A stretch of DNA of 64,000 bases from Dicaeum eximium (Eukaryota > Chordata > Aves > Passeriformes > Dicaeidae): positions 283,997-347,996 of the forward strand of contig VWZP01008286.1 in NCBI GenBank assembly GCA_013396995.1, given 5' to 3'. The position numbers and the translations under genes are program-made. Every line of letters begins with the position of its first letter. Within the stretch, counting starts at the first letter, position 1. Shown piece by piece: positions 23,801 to 38,800 of this stretch. The notes below the pieces were generated by a model that was given only the letters and a program-made list of their open reading frames with translations, ran no database searches and was not told where the DNA came from.

Positions 23801-26800
23801 TAAACTCTTTAAAATCATTCCAGGGGGTTAGGATAACAATAATTTATTTATCTGCATCAGAGGAAGGGCCTTGCCAATGGCAAGAAGAGTACCAAAGAAG
23901 AATTATAGTAAGTTTAAATTCCATCAGCTATACGTAGGCTTAGTGTGTGCTAATTCACATGATTTACCATGTCTGTTATAAAAGCTTTGTGAATGTTTCA
24001 GCAACGCATGCATTGAATCATAGAATGGAAGGAACCTTAAAGATCATCTAGTTCCACCCCCCTGCATGGGCAGGGACACCTTGCACTGGACCAGGTTGCT
24101 CCAAGCTCAATTCAGCCTGGCTTTGAACACTTCCTGGGATGGGGCACCCATGGCTTCTCTGGGCAACCAGTTCCAGTGCCTCTCCACACATCAGCCATCT
24201 CCCAGACAGAGGCTGTTTCTAGCTGATAGGTACGGCTGCTGGTCACGTTCTACTTTCTGTGCTAAGAGAAAAACATGTCTATTACAGCAGCCTTGAATTG
24301 GTAACTTCCTTTCTCATTTTCTGGTCAATCTCCTAGTTCTGTAGGCATTGCTCCATCATAAGCATAATGTTCCAGTTCTGATATTCTATGCAAGCTACAA
24401 GTACTGGCTTTCCTTTCAATTCCAGTTCATTTTGTATCTGGATAGCAGTGAATAGCTGGCAGTAAACAAAGGGAAGAATTTCAAGTATGTATTAATAATG
24501 TAGCATGCAGGGTGAATGCAGAACAGCACAGCACACAAGAAGGGACATCTATCAGAAGCCCTGAGCCTTATCTGAGATTGCACTACATGGCACCACAGCT
24601 TTACTTCACACTCACACTGTTGAGTCATTTGCTGTGTGGTTTAGCCCACCAAGCTTCCTGAGGCAGCACCTCTCTCAGGAAAGAAGCAGTAAAAAAGAAT
24701 TATGTTTTATACATTCTTACTAAACACTTAACTTGATGACAGCCCATCTTATGTCCACCCTTTACAAACAGCATGGGCAGAGATATACTCTACTTCCAGA
24801 TACAAGTACATGTTGGAGGATGGCATCAGCTTTGTTTCAGGAAAACACAGCAGCAGTGAATTGGATCTTAACTCAGCAGATGCTGCAGAAGAGCAGAGCC
24901 TCTTTACCATCCTCAACACTCTGTTGTAGTTCCTTCATTGCTGCTGAAATCAATACCATTAAAATAAATACTGGGTTACCTGTATTGGTCCTGCCTGGTT
25001 TTGTGGATGTCGACGTCTGGTCTGTTTAATAAGTTGGCAACAGATCTCATTTTGAAGTTCAGGATGTGTGAGGCAGATCTGCAAAGCACTTTGGGCCAAA
25101 GATACATGGTAATCAATGGCAGGAGAGTCAACTGCAGCATTTATAAACAACTGGCAGGTCTAGATATAAAATAATAAGCAAGTGAGTTTACATACAAGGA
25201 AGCTTTAGCAAATCTTTAAGATATTCTGTATATCAAAAGTGTACTTCAACTGAAATCACAATTAGTAAGTTTACCAGTAGACCTGGAAAACCTTGCTGGT
25301 TCTGCAAAATGGGGTGAAAAGGGGCCAGAATGGATGAAAATCTAAACAGGGAGACTTGGGATAAAACTCCTCCTACAACCCATGCTTTTCATTCTCTCTC
25401 TAATGGAGTGAACTGTAACAGGAGTTGCAACAATTGTGGTGGTAGGCAGGTTTAAGGACATGCTGAACACAGCTCACCTCTCTACAGGAATTAGAAATTC
25501 AATGTGTACACCTCTCAGTGCCAGACAATGTAAAATGCTTCTGTAAGCAGCGAGCACAACATGGCAGCATGTACGGAGATAAAACATCCATAACTCAGAG
25601 CCACTGATTTACATCTTGGCTTTCCATGCTGTTTTTAGTGTAGGTTAGGTATGACCTTTCCTATACCCAGTACTGTCTCAGGAAAGCCAAACGTTGAGCA
25701 TTTGTTGTGCTGTGTTAGAAGAAAGAATATGCATCACTCATTGCATTTATTGTATACAGTAGTTGAATTTTTAAGGGATATAAGCAAAAATACAAGAACT
25801 GGATGGAAGCCCAATCTATTACTAGTCTATCTTTATCATAAATGGGATAATGAAACATGACTTGATCTGTTTCTAAATTCCCTACCTGACTTCTAAGCTG
25901 ATTTATACAAGGTTTCAATAAAGGTCATACAAGTAATCTCCTATTTATTTACTTTAGGCAAGTGTCTGTGATTTGAATTAGGTCTGAAAAGTGATTTTAA
26001 GCAGATGTAAATTTGTCTTTATCAAAGAAGTGCATTTCCTTGTAAATCTTCATGCTGCAGGATTGCAGAAAATAAGATGGATGTACTTCTTTGAAGTGCT
26101 TCAAACATTCCAGAGAAACAAGCTGGAAAGTTTGCCTAAAAGTGGCCATGACTAAACATACAGTGATTGTCTTGAATTTCTCTCTAAATCTGAACCATAA
26201 CAACAAAATTCTCCAGATAGCTGATCCTTCAGGGAATTCCTTCTTTAGACTTGTGTGAGTTTTGTGGAGAAGGTTCATCTATCCAACCTCCATTCCTTCC
26301 AACTTGTAAATTATTTCACAATGTACAGACAAAGGAACAGCAGAATTTTATTTTGTCTCTGAAATAGCCTTTATAGCCTGGAAGCAGGTTAATGGCATTG
26401 CAGCATACTCCCTCTCATAGGCATCCACTACCTACCTGGCCTCCAACTGAGAAAGCTCTAAGGCAGACAGAATTTCTCAAGAACCTAGTTGTGGCTCAGT
26501 GGTTAAGAACCAGTATGTGTCTCCTAATCATAAAGTGTTTTTACTACACTAGGACAGACATATGTATGTGTATTTTTAAAGATCTATGAGAGTCTTTAAA
26601 AGCGAACTCAAAGAACTATTGTGAAATACTTTTAATAATTTTTCTATGGAATATTTTCTCTATTTATATTACTGAACAGTTGGTCTTTTAAGAATAGCTA
26701 CTTCATATGAAAATATTTTCTTTTTATTAAAAAGAGCGGTACAATCCCTGCTTTCTATCTCAGTTTTAAATAATCCATGACTTGCCTAAACTTAAAATTT

Positions 26801-29800
26801 TCTTTTCTTTTTCTTCTGATTTTTAAAATATCTCCCACATGATTTAAATGTATCCACAACAAAACTTTTGCCTACAGTTTTTTCCCTGAATTTGAATGAA
26901 AAAACAGTCTTTCAGATACAGTTTTCTGAATGCATAGCTCTGTCCATGCTGTTAGATTCTTTGGAGCTATGAACTTCAAGGTAAAATTATGATCACTCAT
27001 GACGCTCATGGATTTTTCTACTAACTTTCACTTTATCAATAACTTATGAAATAAGTAGGAACACCAAAATCTGAAGCCTAAACTGCTCCCTCACAACTAA
27101 AGGTCATCTTTACATTGGAAGTGATAGTCTTTGGTGAGGTAATATGGGCACATTTTGCTGCTGTTCATTAGTTACCTCCACTAAAGATAAAAATAAACTT
27201 CTCTTTTTTTCTTATCTGTTGAATATCTCTAGTAAGCCAACTAACAGCCATTCTTTAGCTAAGAGTTAAAATAGTCAGTCAATAAAAAAGGCATCTGCTG
27301 TGGTTTTACCTTAAATAATTTAATTGCTTCAGTTTGCAAAGCTTCTGATGGCAGCGTTGTAAGAGGGGAAGTAATTCCTTCTTTGCTATGGCAAAGGGTA
27401 GGATGTCTCCAAATTTGAGAAGCTAAACAGATAAAATATATACATTTTGCAATTAATTCAGTTCATAAGTACATTTACTAAATAAGCATTGGAAGATGAG
27501 TATGTTGAAATGAAAATAAACTTACTGGCATCACCTTCCACATTTAATAATTTGCAAAGAAGTTGTTCAAACTCAGATCCAACATTTACACTGGTACTTC
27601 CAGCTGCAACTGTCAGGTGATAAAGCCACGTGTCCTAAAGCAGAAAAACATAGCAGCTCACTCCTTTGTGCTGGAAGGAGCTGCTTCATCAGGATTTTGC
27701 TCTCAACTTGAAACCCTACCATGCACTCCTTTTGAAGCTCAAAGGAGTTTGCCTTTGGTTGAATAAACACATATTCATGGTCTCTATGTTACAAATATTA
27801 AGCAAGGAAGATTGGACAGGGCTCTCCAAAAGTTTTTACCCTCAGAAATCATGTCTAATTATCAGGGCATTCTTCCTTTCCTCTTCCAAAAGCTTACATA
27901 GGTCATTTTTTATCACTGCCAGACCCCTGCTAACCTGGGGGTAAGTCCAGAAAGCAAAACGAGGTCTACAAGATTACTTGGGAACAATGAGGCAACAATA
28001 ATAAAAATGGTTTTAACCCCACCTCTCATTGCTCCTTTACTACAGTAGGGCAAGTCTGTCCTATGTTAGTCGTGTCAGTGAAAATTAATACCAGTACCCT
28101 GTAACCTCTCAGCTACAGCTCTGTCTAAAAGTTACTGTATGTGAGCAAAATTCTCATTACATTACGACATTCTGCACCATCTATTTGTGTAGGCAAGCCT
28201 GCATATTTTTGTCTATTTTAACAAGAATTACCTACACTAACATTGATGTTACCTACACTACATTGATGTTAATAAAGCAGAACCTTCTTATATCAAAATA
28301 CAAGCCAGGTGACTTGTAGGCCTTGTCCTCCTCAAGAAATATTCATATCACAGCAGCATACTCATAGATGTGCTACTGAAACTCAATAAAAATATCCATT
28401 TATTACCTTCTCGTGTTTGGATCCTATAAGTAGATAAGTGGGTCCTTGGTCTTTGGGGTGGATAACAACAGTGTAATGGGTTGATAATAAACTGCGACCA
28501 CTGGCTTCATAATCTTCGTCAGAATCACAGGATCTATCAACTTCTTCAACCTTTGCCTCAAAAAGCTTGATTTGACCAAGAGGAAACTAAAAGTAAATAT
28601 CAAAATTGGTCAGAGGGGTAATGTTTTCAGTGCACACTTATTTTGTATTACATATTATTATATTTATTATTATACACAATTTTTTCTTACTATGCAAATA
28701 GAAATTAAAACATTAATTACCATCCATACCCATTTGTATTTACTCATTTTCAGTCCTGCCAAGGTATGTCAGATAAGCCAGATGTTGCAGAGAGCAGAAT
28801 GGTATGTGCCAAATTCCGAAAATTAGGTTTTCAAAAATTCTTTTCCAGATCTGCCTCTATATATAGCTAATGCAATAAATGTATGTTAGGGTGAGAGAAG
28901 TCACTCTTCAGAGTTCCGAAACCTGCTTCCAAGCAAAAATTTCCTGTGTCAAGCCTAGAACTTTAATTATGGTCGTGTTACTTTAGAGGACAGGAATGTG
29001 TTGTTGATGTATCTGATTTGTTCAAACTCTAAATTCAAAAGGTAATTTTTTTCTGTGATAGACCTTCTAGTTGGTTTCTTTCTCCAGTCTGAGAGATCAC
29101 AGAGGTTCAGTGTTGAGATGTTTATGTAGTTAGCATCATTTAGCAGGAAATATTTTATCTTAAAAAGCCATTCAAGAGGAAATTTTCACAGAAGTAATTA
29201 TTTCATAGCCCTTACCAACAGGAAGCCTCAACAAATGTAAATACAGCATGAAATCTCTTCACAACTGGTGACAGGACCGAGAGAGGCTGACTGGCTGCTC
29301 TACACAAAACTCCCTCCTTTCCCCAACGCCACTGGTAAGTGTTAAAAAATGACTTGATGATTTGTATTTTCTGTAGTGCTTCTGAAGCATTCAACTTTTT
29401 GAATAAGATAAGACTCTGAGAATCAAAAGATGTAATTTCACATTAAAGTAGTCCAAGATTGATTTATTCACCAAGTTTAACTAAAACACAATTGGCTGAC
29501 TTTTTAGTTTGAATTCCATTTTGAAAGGAGGTCAATTAAATGGACTCCATTATTGTATTAAGCACTGCAGATTGTGTAATTTATTTCTGCACAGACACAG
29601 TCAGCTACAGAAAACATGATTTTAATTAGCATATTGTTGAACATTAGAAATAAAGTAGCTTTGGAAAACTTTTCATACATATTCTACTTACAAAAGCTGA
29701 ATTCTCATTCTGTTCCAAGTTAGCAAATTAGTTTCAATTTTACTTTAAAAGGGCAGCTAAACTTCTTCCAGATGTGAGGGAAATATTCAAAAGAATCCAG

Positions 29801-32800
29801 CAAAATTCTTAACTAAAGAGCATGCTAAAATGCCAAAATCTTCAGTGGTAAAAATGTATAAATTCAGATATATTAATATAGAGATTTTTCCCTAGGAGAA
29901 ACTGTAAATTAATTTTAATATCTCTGTAGGATGAGCTTGAGATTAATACTCTGGCCAGTTGATTCCCAAGCCCTGCTTTACATTGTTTTAAAGAGCAAAT
30001 AAAAGAAAATGTTTTGATGGATGGTTACTGCTATCTTGTTCATACAGTTCTAGAAATGGGGTTTCATTGAGATTTAAAATGGCTACAAAAGGAAAGGATG
30101 ACAAAGGGAATAACTGGCTCTATACAAAAGCTATGAATTACTTGCTCCAGTGTGATTATCTTCTTAAAACAGAAGTACAAATGTGAGAATTCCTACTGAT
30201 TTTTTTTTTATAATGGCTCAGTAGACTGTTCAAATTCCTGTTTCTGACCTGCCTCCATTAAAAAGGTGTTTTTTGATGGCAAAATACAATGCCTTGGGAG
30301 CAAAGGGACAGGTGAAAGTCATGCCTAGGAAGTGTCCTAGCTCTTGCAGAACTGTGGATGTACAATGACATACCAAAGAACAGGATTTGGAAGTCAACTG
30401 AGTGACAGAAAGAACATTTAAATTCTTGAAATTTGCAGTCACTGCCCACTGCAAGAGACATAAGAAAGGGTCTGCTTCCAGAACTACATCACAGCTGGGT
30501 GTTTTCTGATGCTGGTCAGAAAGGGACTCCAGGCAAACCAGTGTCCTCCTTCAGCTAGGGATAACATGCATAATATGTATCACATCCTGTAGAAAGACAC
30601 CAATGAGTGTGGTCTGGATTGCTGGCTATTAGATAGAATCTTCCAAGCTGACAATCTGAGTATAATACCAAGGCCAACTCTACCTTAATAAAGGAGTAGG
30701 GTTACTGTTCAAAGTCTACATTCTCTGAAGAAACAAGAAAGGGACCTACCTTGTCTTCTTGATTACGGAAATAATACAGAATTTTTCCAACTAGGGTACA
30801 CCAAACCCTTTTGGAATATCCATGTTTCACCTGTAATTAGAGAACATCAGTAATAATCACAGACAGAAAAATACTGACTATATACACCATCTCTGAACTT
30901 TGGCATGTCTTGGTTCAAATTCCTATCTACATTACGAGACATAAAATTAAAACTGCGTAACTCTGTTAAGGGCATAAAGGTCAGAGCATTAGATGAGATG
31001 CTCATCTAAAGCACAGTAAGGCCAGTGTTGGCCTAACAGTGTTGGAATAAAGCAGAGTAGGGGAAGAAGTGTTTTCCTACCTTTGTAAGTAATCCTTTCA
31101 TGGTTGGCTTGATTTCAGACTGTACGAAGAGTGGGCTGGCAGCCTGTATTTTAAGAACATTCTGCAGTACCTTGATCCATTCCTCTAAGATGTTGGGGGA
31201 GTCTGCAGTCAGGTAGTGTGTTCGTTTCTCTGTGGTCAGCTGTGTAGTAACAAATAGTCTTGAGCTTCAAGAATTGAGGTATTTGACCCCACAGTGTGGG
31301 ATTTGTAACATACACCACCCCATGTAGGTTCACAACTTCAGGGAGCTTCAGGGAGCTTCAGTTTCCCTGAAGTACTTTTTAGTAACGAAACATTCCATTA
31401 CCAGACACAGCAGAGAGACTCCTTCTAAATCTTTATCTGGGAGGTTCCAGGACGGCAAGTTGAGAAAACTCAATTCTCCTTTCAGACAAATGAATTCTCT
31501 CTACCCCAATGGCTGACCCCATGACTGCTCTCTTTATTTCTATCCCATATGTGATGATCTAACCTTTGTGGCAATACAAACAAGACTCCAGGTAGGCCTT
31601 TTTATATTTTCTGTCACTGAAATAGTTCTTTGGTTTCAAATGACAAGCACTGATTATTTAATTCCAAGTCCATACTTGGACTTGCAGTGCAACAGGGACT
31701 GGAAGAAGGAGTTGGCTTTGGGTATGGAGGGAATGCTGAAACAGCAACAGAGGAGAAAAGCAGGCACCTGAATTGTTTGTTTTCCATCACCCCTTTCAAT
31801 GTGGCTGGATGCATTTAGCTCAATTTGACCTTGAGGCTTTCGAATAACATCACTCTGGTATGAAAAGAATGGAAAAAGAATATTTTAAATCTACCAACAA
31901 ACAGCAATAAATTAATATAGAACTAATTTAAACATTAATCTTGATAAATACTTTCTAGTTAGACATTGTGTACTTTGTACACCTCTTGAGGAAGTGAGTA
32001 CTGGATCACCCTCTAACAGCTCAGAAACCAGAAGTGCATTTTTTTCCTTCTAGCAGCCTTAGATTATCAGTAAACAATCTAATACAAAATAACAGGTAAG
32101 TTACATGTACTTACTGGAGATTTGTAATATAGCAGTTCACCTCCTTTAAGCACAAACCACCGTCGTTTCCAGGTCTTTACTTTACCACCCATTTTTAACA
32201 GATATCCAGATTTTTCCAAAGGTTCCTATTTGTTTAGAAGTTAGATAAAAGGGGGTTAGATATACATATATATCTCTGCCCCTCAGAAATAGGTGTAAAT
32301 ACACACACAGAGATATAGTATTGGATTAAAAGCATGCTAAATAATAATATTTGATGAAACTTTTAATCCAAGGACAACGTTTTTACAAGCATCAATTAAG
32401 ACAAATGTCATGCACATGGAATAACTAATGAATATCCCTACTTACTGCTATAGTAAATGAAGGAGAGTAAGTGCCCTGAACTATAGAAAAGAATGAAGAA
32501 TATGATTTATGATTTTACTTTCTAGTTGTTTATATTAAACAAGGAACAAGATGAATAAAAGATAAATGTGTTCTTTTTTCCCAACTCCAGGTCCTAAGCT
32601 GAAAACCAGATATAAAGCACTGTAATTCTGAGCTCCTCACAGACAAACCTCTAGTGTTTACATTTGCAGAATAGAGTTCACAGTTTTGCTCTGTGAAGAA
32701 AGCTCAAAATAATCTTCATCAGCAGGTAGTCAATCCACTTGTATGTTAAGACACTAGCTACTAACAAAAGTCATTAAGAAGCTCCTGGAGGCTGACCAAT

Positions 32801-35800
32801 ACCTCATAATGGTTTGGTTTCTTTAGCCTGTCTTCACATGTGACTCTACCTAGGATTTCTCTGATGTTTTCTCTGTATGAGGAAAGGATAGAAACTTATT
32901 ACTGTACATAGATTCCCACTGATGACTTTAGCTTCTTGGAATGCCCTTCTCTTTACCTGACTATTCAAATAATAATTTTAAATTGCTTTGAGTATTTCAT
33001 ATGCAATCTGGTACCAGACCTGGTTCCAAGAAAGGAAATGTCAAGTACTTTGAATTGTATTCATGAGTTGTTGACCTATTTTTCCTTCGTTTTATAGGAA
33101 AGCTTAGAATTATCTTCCACTTTCATTCACTAATTGCAGTCTTACTTGGCTAACATTGTTGGTATATTTTGCTGCTTGTACTCATAAGGCAGTCTGTGAG
33201 TCAGCAAGACTGAATGAAAAGGTTTGGTAGCAGTCTTTGAACACACATATACACACAATACCTCAGGTGCACTTCTTCACACAACTTCAGTACTCACATT
33301 TTTTCCATTATCACTAGAGGAGGACGAGGTCTTAGGAAGTTTCTGCTCTGGCTCTGAATAGTCTGTATCTACTGAATATGCATCTGGAGGAATAGCATAG
33401 TCACTTTCTGAGGTCACAGAAGACAGAGATGCACCTGTGGTAAAAGAAGAGAGCTTTTTAATATATATTTTTATTACATTAGAAACAACTGAGATCAGAG
33501 TAGCCATGCAGAAGAAACATCTGAATAGAATCTGTAGGCAAACATAATATCAACATAAATCCATCAGGAACCAAGGATTTTTTAGAATATCAGCACACTG
33601 AACTATTAGCACGGTGCTAATTCTCATTTTATTCATAATTAAATAGTTAAAGTCCCTTGTAAATGGAACAACAAAAAAATGTCTTCTGTATATTATCACC
33701 TTCTGTTACGTTACCACAGCTTCTTTAAGGAGGGAGTTAGTGCCATGAATCATACTCATTGTCTAGAAAAAAACCCCAGGATCTTTAATTAAACTAAGCA
33801 ACCCTCCCCATGCACTTTCTCTCACTCACTACAGCATATGGATTTCTCAGGCAACTGCTTGTGTACTGACAAGTCATGCTCAACATCTGCTTTGTGTTGA
33901 AGCTGTAGGTGACTGTGTTTTGCAGTCAGTATGAATTTGTATACCAAGATTTTCTAAAAGTTTGATTTTCATGTTTCAGGAGGGTTTTAGAGTTTATTAG
34001 CTTTAATCTTGAAAAAAATGCACCCTGCTTTCAATTCTAGTCCATCAATAATAAAAATTCAAACTCCTCCCTCATTCATTACAGAAATATTTTCATCCAT
34101 GTAAACGTCTTCTTTTGTAAGGACTAGTGTTCCACTCTGCAGAAGAAACATCTTCTTACTCTTATAGGTTATTAGGTTATTCTTATAAGGTTATACTCTT
34201 ATAAGGTTATACTCTCTAAAACTGAAATGAAAAGGCCTTTTTTCCTTTGTTGCAATAATTTCCCAACTCATTTGCCAATTTTGTTCTTAAAAAAGGCTTT
34301 TCTCATTTATTGCTTTGGTAAGCCACCAAGACTTTTGGAGTGGATTCCTCTCTTCTCATGGTGGATCTTCCATAATTTTAAGTGAGCTAATCATGCTTTT
34401 GGTGAAATGTGTGTTTGCCTAGATTTTTAAAGAATGTGATCTCAGCAAAGACCTGTACGTATGTGTTTTGTGGTTAAGAAAGGTTTCCACACATGAAACA
34501 ATGCAAGGACTATTTTATGGGAAGAAAGTACGAACAAAAGGAACGGTTCCATTTTACAGAAACAGATATAAAGTGCAGGTGAAACCAGCTTTTAAATTAC
34601 CCAATTTAGCTTGCTTGTTGTGTAAGCACGTAACATGAGATATGTCTGCAGCCATAGCACTGGTTTTTGCTCAGCAGGATGAAGCTGCTGGGAAGCAGGA
34701 TCTATGGGTTCTTTTCACACTAATGTGGCAAAATGACATCACTGGAAACAGGACTGGACTCCAGCTGTGGCTGCCATTGGAAAACACAGAGTGGGACCAG
34801 TGGCTCTGTCACTCTGCTCCAGGGTCACTGAATGGAGCTCCTGCTAACTGGGATTTTTATATGTATAATTGAGACTACCAAATAATGTTATTTAGCATTT
34901 CTAAAGCAATATATAATGAGGGATCTTAACACTTGGCCTCACTGGGATCTTGGTCTCCCTTGGTTTACACAGTGAAGAAATACTCACAGAGATGTAACAT
35001 TGATAATGTTACCTAATGAGGAAGGACTGTATCTTTCAATATTATGAAGCATATTATTTCCATTTTGCAGATGGAAAACATTGTCACCTAGAACTGTGAC
35101 ATTTGTCTTCCACTAAACACAGGACATTACCACATTCAAGTGTTCTAACTAAATCTTTGCACAGGACCTTAAGACAGTCACTGTAAAAATGAAAGACGTC
35201 TTTCATTGCATGAGGTGACAGAACCAAATAATTTATTGAGGGAACTTTTCCACCTGCTTTCTGATCACATGAAATTGTTTTATAAACTTGAATATATTTG
35301 TGTTTTGGTTTTGATTGCGATTTTTTCCTATGTAATTTTTATTTTTCTACAGTTGTCACAGGAAGTCCTTGGCATGACAGAGTATAGATAGAATGGTGCT
35401 TCTTGCTTTAAACTTACAAGTCACTTTTCCCTCATGACAACAGCCAGCTACAAGATTAATGCCTTAATGTTATTTATAATAAGAGCAATAAAAATAAAGC
35501 CACCTAAGTCTTTTCTCCTGACTGAGTAATAGATCTGGGCTTTGAGAGCCTGGATTTTAGATGTCCACACTGTTTATTGAAGAAATCAATTCCTAAGAAA
35601 ATCATGTGAACTGCCTAGTTTTCCAAAGTTCCCAGCAATTACTTGTTTTTATGGTTTTGCCCACCTCGTTTCATAGCCCGAGGACTCCCTGGACCACTTC
35701 TGCTTCGAGAATCAGACTCGGAAGTCCTGGAGCTGGACCGAGAGCTGTCTTCTTCTTCAGATCCTGATGACTCATCCAGAAATGGGCTGTTGCTTATTTG

Positions 35801-38800
35801 AGTTGCTTTCTGGAGAAATGAACACAACATCCTTTGATACCTTGCATAAAGGGTATCAGTCATTTCCTTCATAGTGTGGCAGGGCTCTGCTGGCTTCGTA
35901 ATACTCAAAGCTGTTCTTGCCTGGGTTGTGAGTTTTGGCACAAAAATATTAACATGAAACTGAATTCCCTCTGCCCTCTGTATACTCAACCACACCCATA
36001 CTTTAAAACAGAACCTGAGGTAGCTCAAGGCATGGGTCTTTCCAAATCACAAAAGTCTGCCAGAAGACAAACAATGCTGTGATTACTGACTGCTGGCTGT
36101 GTGACTAGAAACAGCTTTGGCACTGACACAAAGACATTTCTACACATACACACACTTTTAATTATGACATTGAACACCATGTGGTTCTGCTTAATAATTA
36201 ACAAGCCTTTGGAAAAAATCAGCAAGGAACCTAAGAAGAATTGACCTAGGCCAGTAACATTTTATAGGCAGTATTTTTTTTCCCCCCAGCTATTTGACAT
36301 TTCTATTACTTCTGGGGGTCTTTGATCTCTATACATCAACTTACAACATATTTGGCATGGTAGTATCAAATGTGAAATACAAAGTTCCTGGATATGAAGC
36401 CTAATGGTATTTAAAAATTTTCTTTAAACAGTAATACAGTTACCCCTTTCAAAGTGGTGTAGACAGGAGTGGTCATGTTCTTATATATCAGGGAAGTATA
36501 TAATCCAGATATGGAGCATGAAGTTAGTGAAACAGCATCTAAAAAAGCAACATATTTTATAAATTGCCTTCCTAATCACCCCCCCCCCCCATCCCCACAA
36601 TTAACAAAATTAATATTTTTTTGTGTTGTATAACTGCTATAAAAAGCAAACTAACTCCTGAACTGTTTTGGATGTGAGATTTATAGCTTTTTGAAATTTG
36701 CAGTGCTTTTAAAAAAATAAATAAAATTGCAGTCACGAACACTAGCCCTTTTAAAATTGGTACCTGGTATAGAATCTTCAAAGTAGTGAAATGCAAAGTA
36801 AATTGGAGTGAACAAAGTACAAATTCAGTACAAAGTCAAGATGTAAGGTACCAGAAGACAATGGAAAGATAACCAATTATCTTCTAGGTTTTAAATAGCT
36901 TTTAACTAAACATTTCTAAAAATATTTTAAAGGTCCTTGGTTACAAATCACCATAAGAAGAGAACTTTTATTAATAGGACAATGAACAGCTAAACCACTT
37001 ACTTTTATTAAGAGATTCCATGGTGAAAGCTTCTGACATCCTTAAACCAGATTTGGCTACAGCATAAATTCTGCTTTCCTATAAAAGCAGAATGGATTTG
37101 GTAGATAATTGGATTTGGTAGATAATTAAAACACAACAATTATTTTTGTTTCGTTTAGCCTCCTAGTCTTTGTGTTAGTGCAACTATGTGATAAAATGGT
37201 TCATAAAATGACATTGTTAATAGCAGCTGAAAAATGCATCCTTCTTTTCTATGCTGTACACATCATAGCCATACATTTTTCAACATTTTTCATACTATGT
37301 AAGTAATTTATTCTTAAAAATACTATTATCAGGTGCCAAAGAAGCTATAGCAAGAATATTTTTTAATAGAAAATTCTTTTTTAGGAGCAGAGAAATGCCA
37401 TTAGAAGACAACTTCTCAACCATTATGTGTCAAAAGGCTACAATAAGAAAAATGTATAATGCAAAAAGTTCACTAAAATATATATATAGAGAAGTTCTTA
37501 CATAAAGTATTCTTTCTCTCCGAATAATAATTAATATATGTAATAAATTATTAATTAATAAATCTTTGACACTGAAACTGCAGAATTAGTGAGTCTTGAC
37601 ACAGATAATTTTGGATTTTGTGTAAGACATATTAATATATATTTTAAAATCCTGACTGATGGCTTTAAAATTTTATTTGGAAATGTGATCAATTACTTCT
37701 GTGATTTGTAGTTGTCTGCTGTCAACTTAATTGTCTAGGTAGTGAGTTGTACACAAGTGGTTGCAGTGGTTACAGCAAGGACATTGACACCACCATTCTT
37801 GGGCTGGGTTAGTGTTCAGATAAATAAATGCAGTCATAAGCATTACATCCTTGGATACACTCAGTTATGGTTAAGGTACTGTTCTGTCTTGTCATTTAAC
37901 AGGAAGTAATTAAAATAGAGGCAACAAAAATCATAGAAGAGAGTAATGAAAATAAATTAGTTTTGCCAGCAGGAAAAATATCTATAAGCACACTTACCCA
38001 GGAAGGAAATCGATGTAATGGAGGCGTTGGAGGTTTGTTGCTAGCACCCTTTTTTGTCATATCACAAAGTTCCTGGGCTTCAGCATTTTGTGCTTCAGTG
38101 CACTCATAGGTAAACACTCCTTCATCACAGCCAGTCTCCATTTTCTCTAAAATATCAGTCTCTTCTCCATCCACCAGATCTATGTCTGTTTCCTGAGGTC
38201 TCCACGGCCGGATCATGCTTATAGCATTTCTGTTTCTACCAAACTTTCTGTCAGAGCTCAGCTGGGGCTGGCTTAGGTGTTTCTTTAGGCTAAATGCATT
38301 TAGGCTAAAGACATTAGGAGTCCGTAACTTTGGATGTGGCAAATTGGAGGGAAAATCTGATGGAGTTGCGCATTGAGAACCTGCAGAAGTTGCTAGAATC
38401 GGGTGTTTGGGTGTCAGAGCAGGGGTTAAAATTGGACTTGGGGTATTTGCCTCACTGGATGAAGATGAATAATCAAGCCTCTGTGACTGAAATTTCTTAT
38501 TCAGTTCATCTGAAGAACTATCTTGGTTTTTCTTTTTCCTTGTGAAGTCAGAGTTGCACTTTCCACCTGAATTGCTCAGGCCTTTTCTTTGGGACCCTTG
38601 CTGCCATGAGTATAGCTTCTTTTGCTGAGTCCTCTTAACATCAAAACTCTCTTCTTCAAAGAGAGAACTACTGTCATCAGATGCTGTCAAATACATTTCA
38701 CTTCCCACTCTACTGTACCTTGCGTTCTCTTCAGATGTGTGGCTTGAAAGAGTTGATGCACACCTGGATTTCAGTCCTTTATTGTCCCCTCCATCCTCAT

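Noticed and set aside
34642..34872. 76-codon plus-strand open frame in a PLEKHH2 intron
   Set aside because: No similarity to a known family and no promoter or splice support; length is expected by chance.
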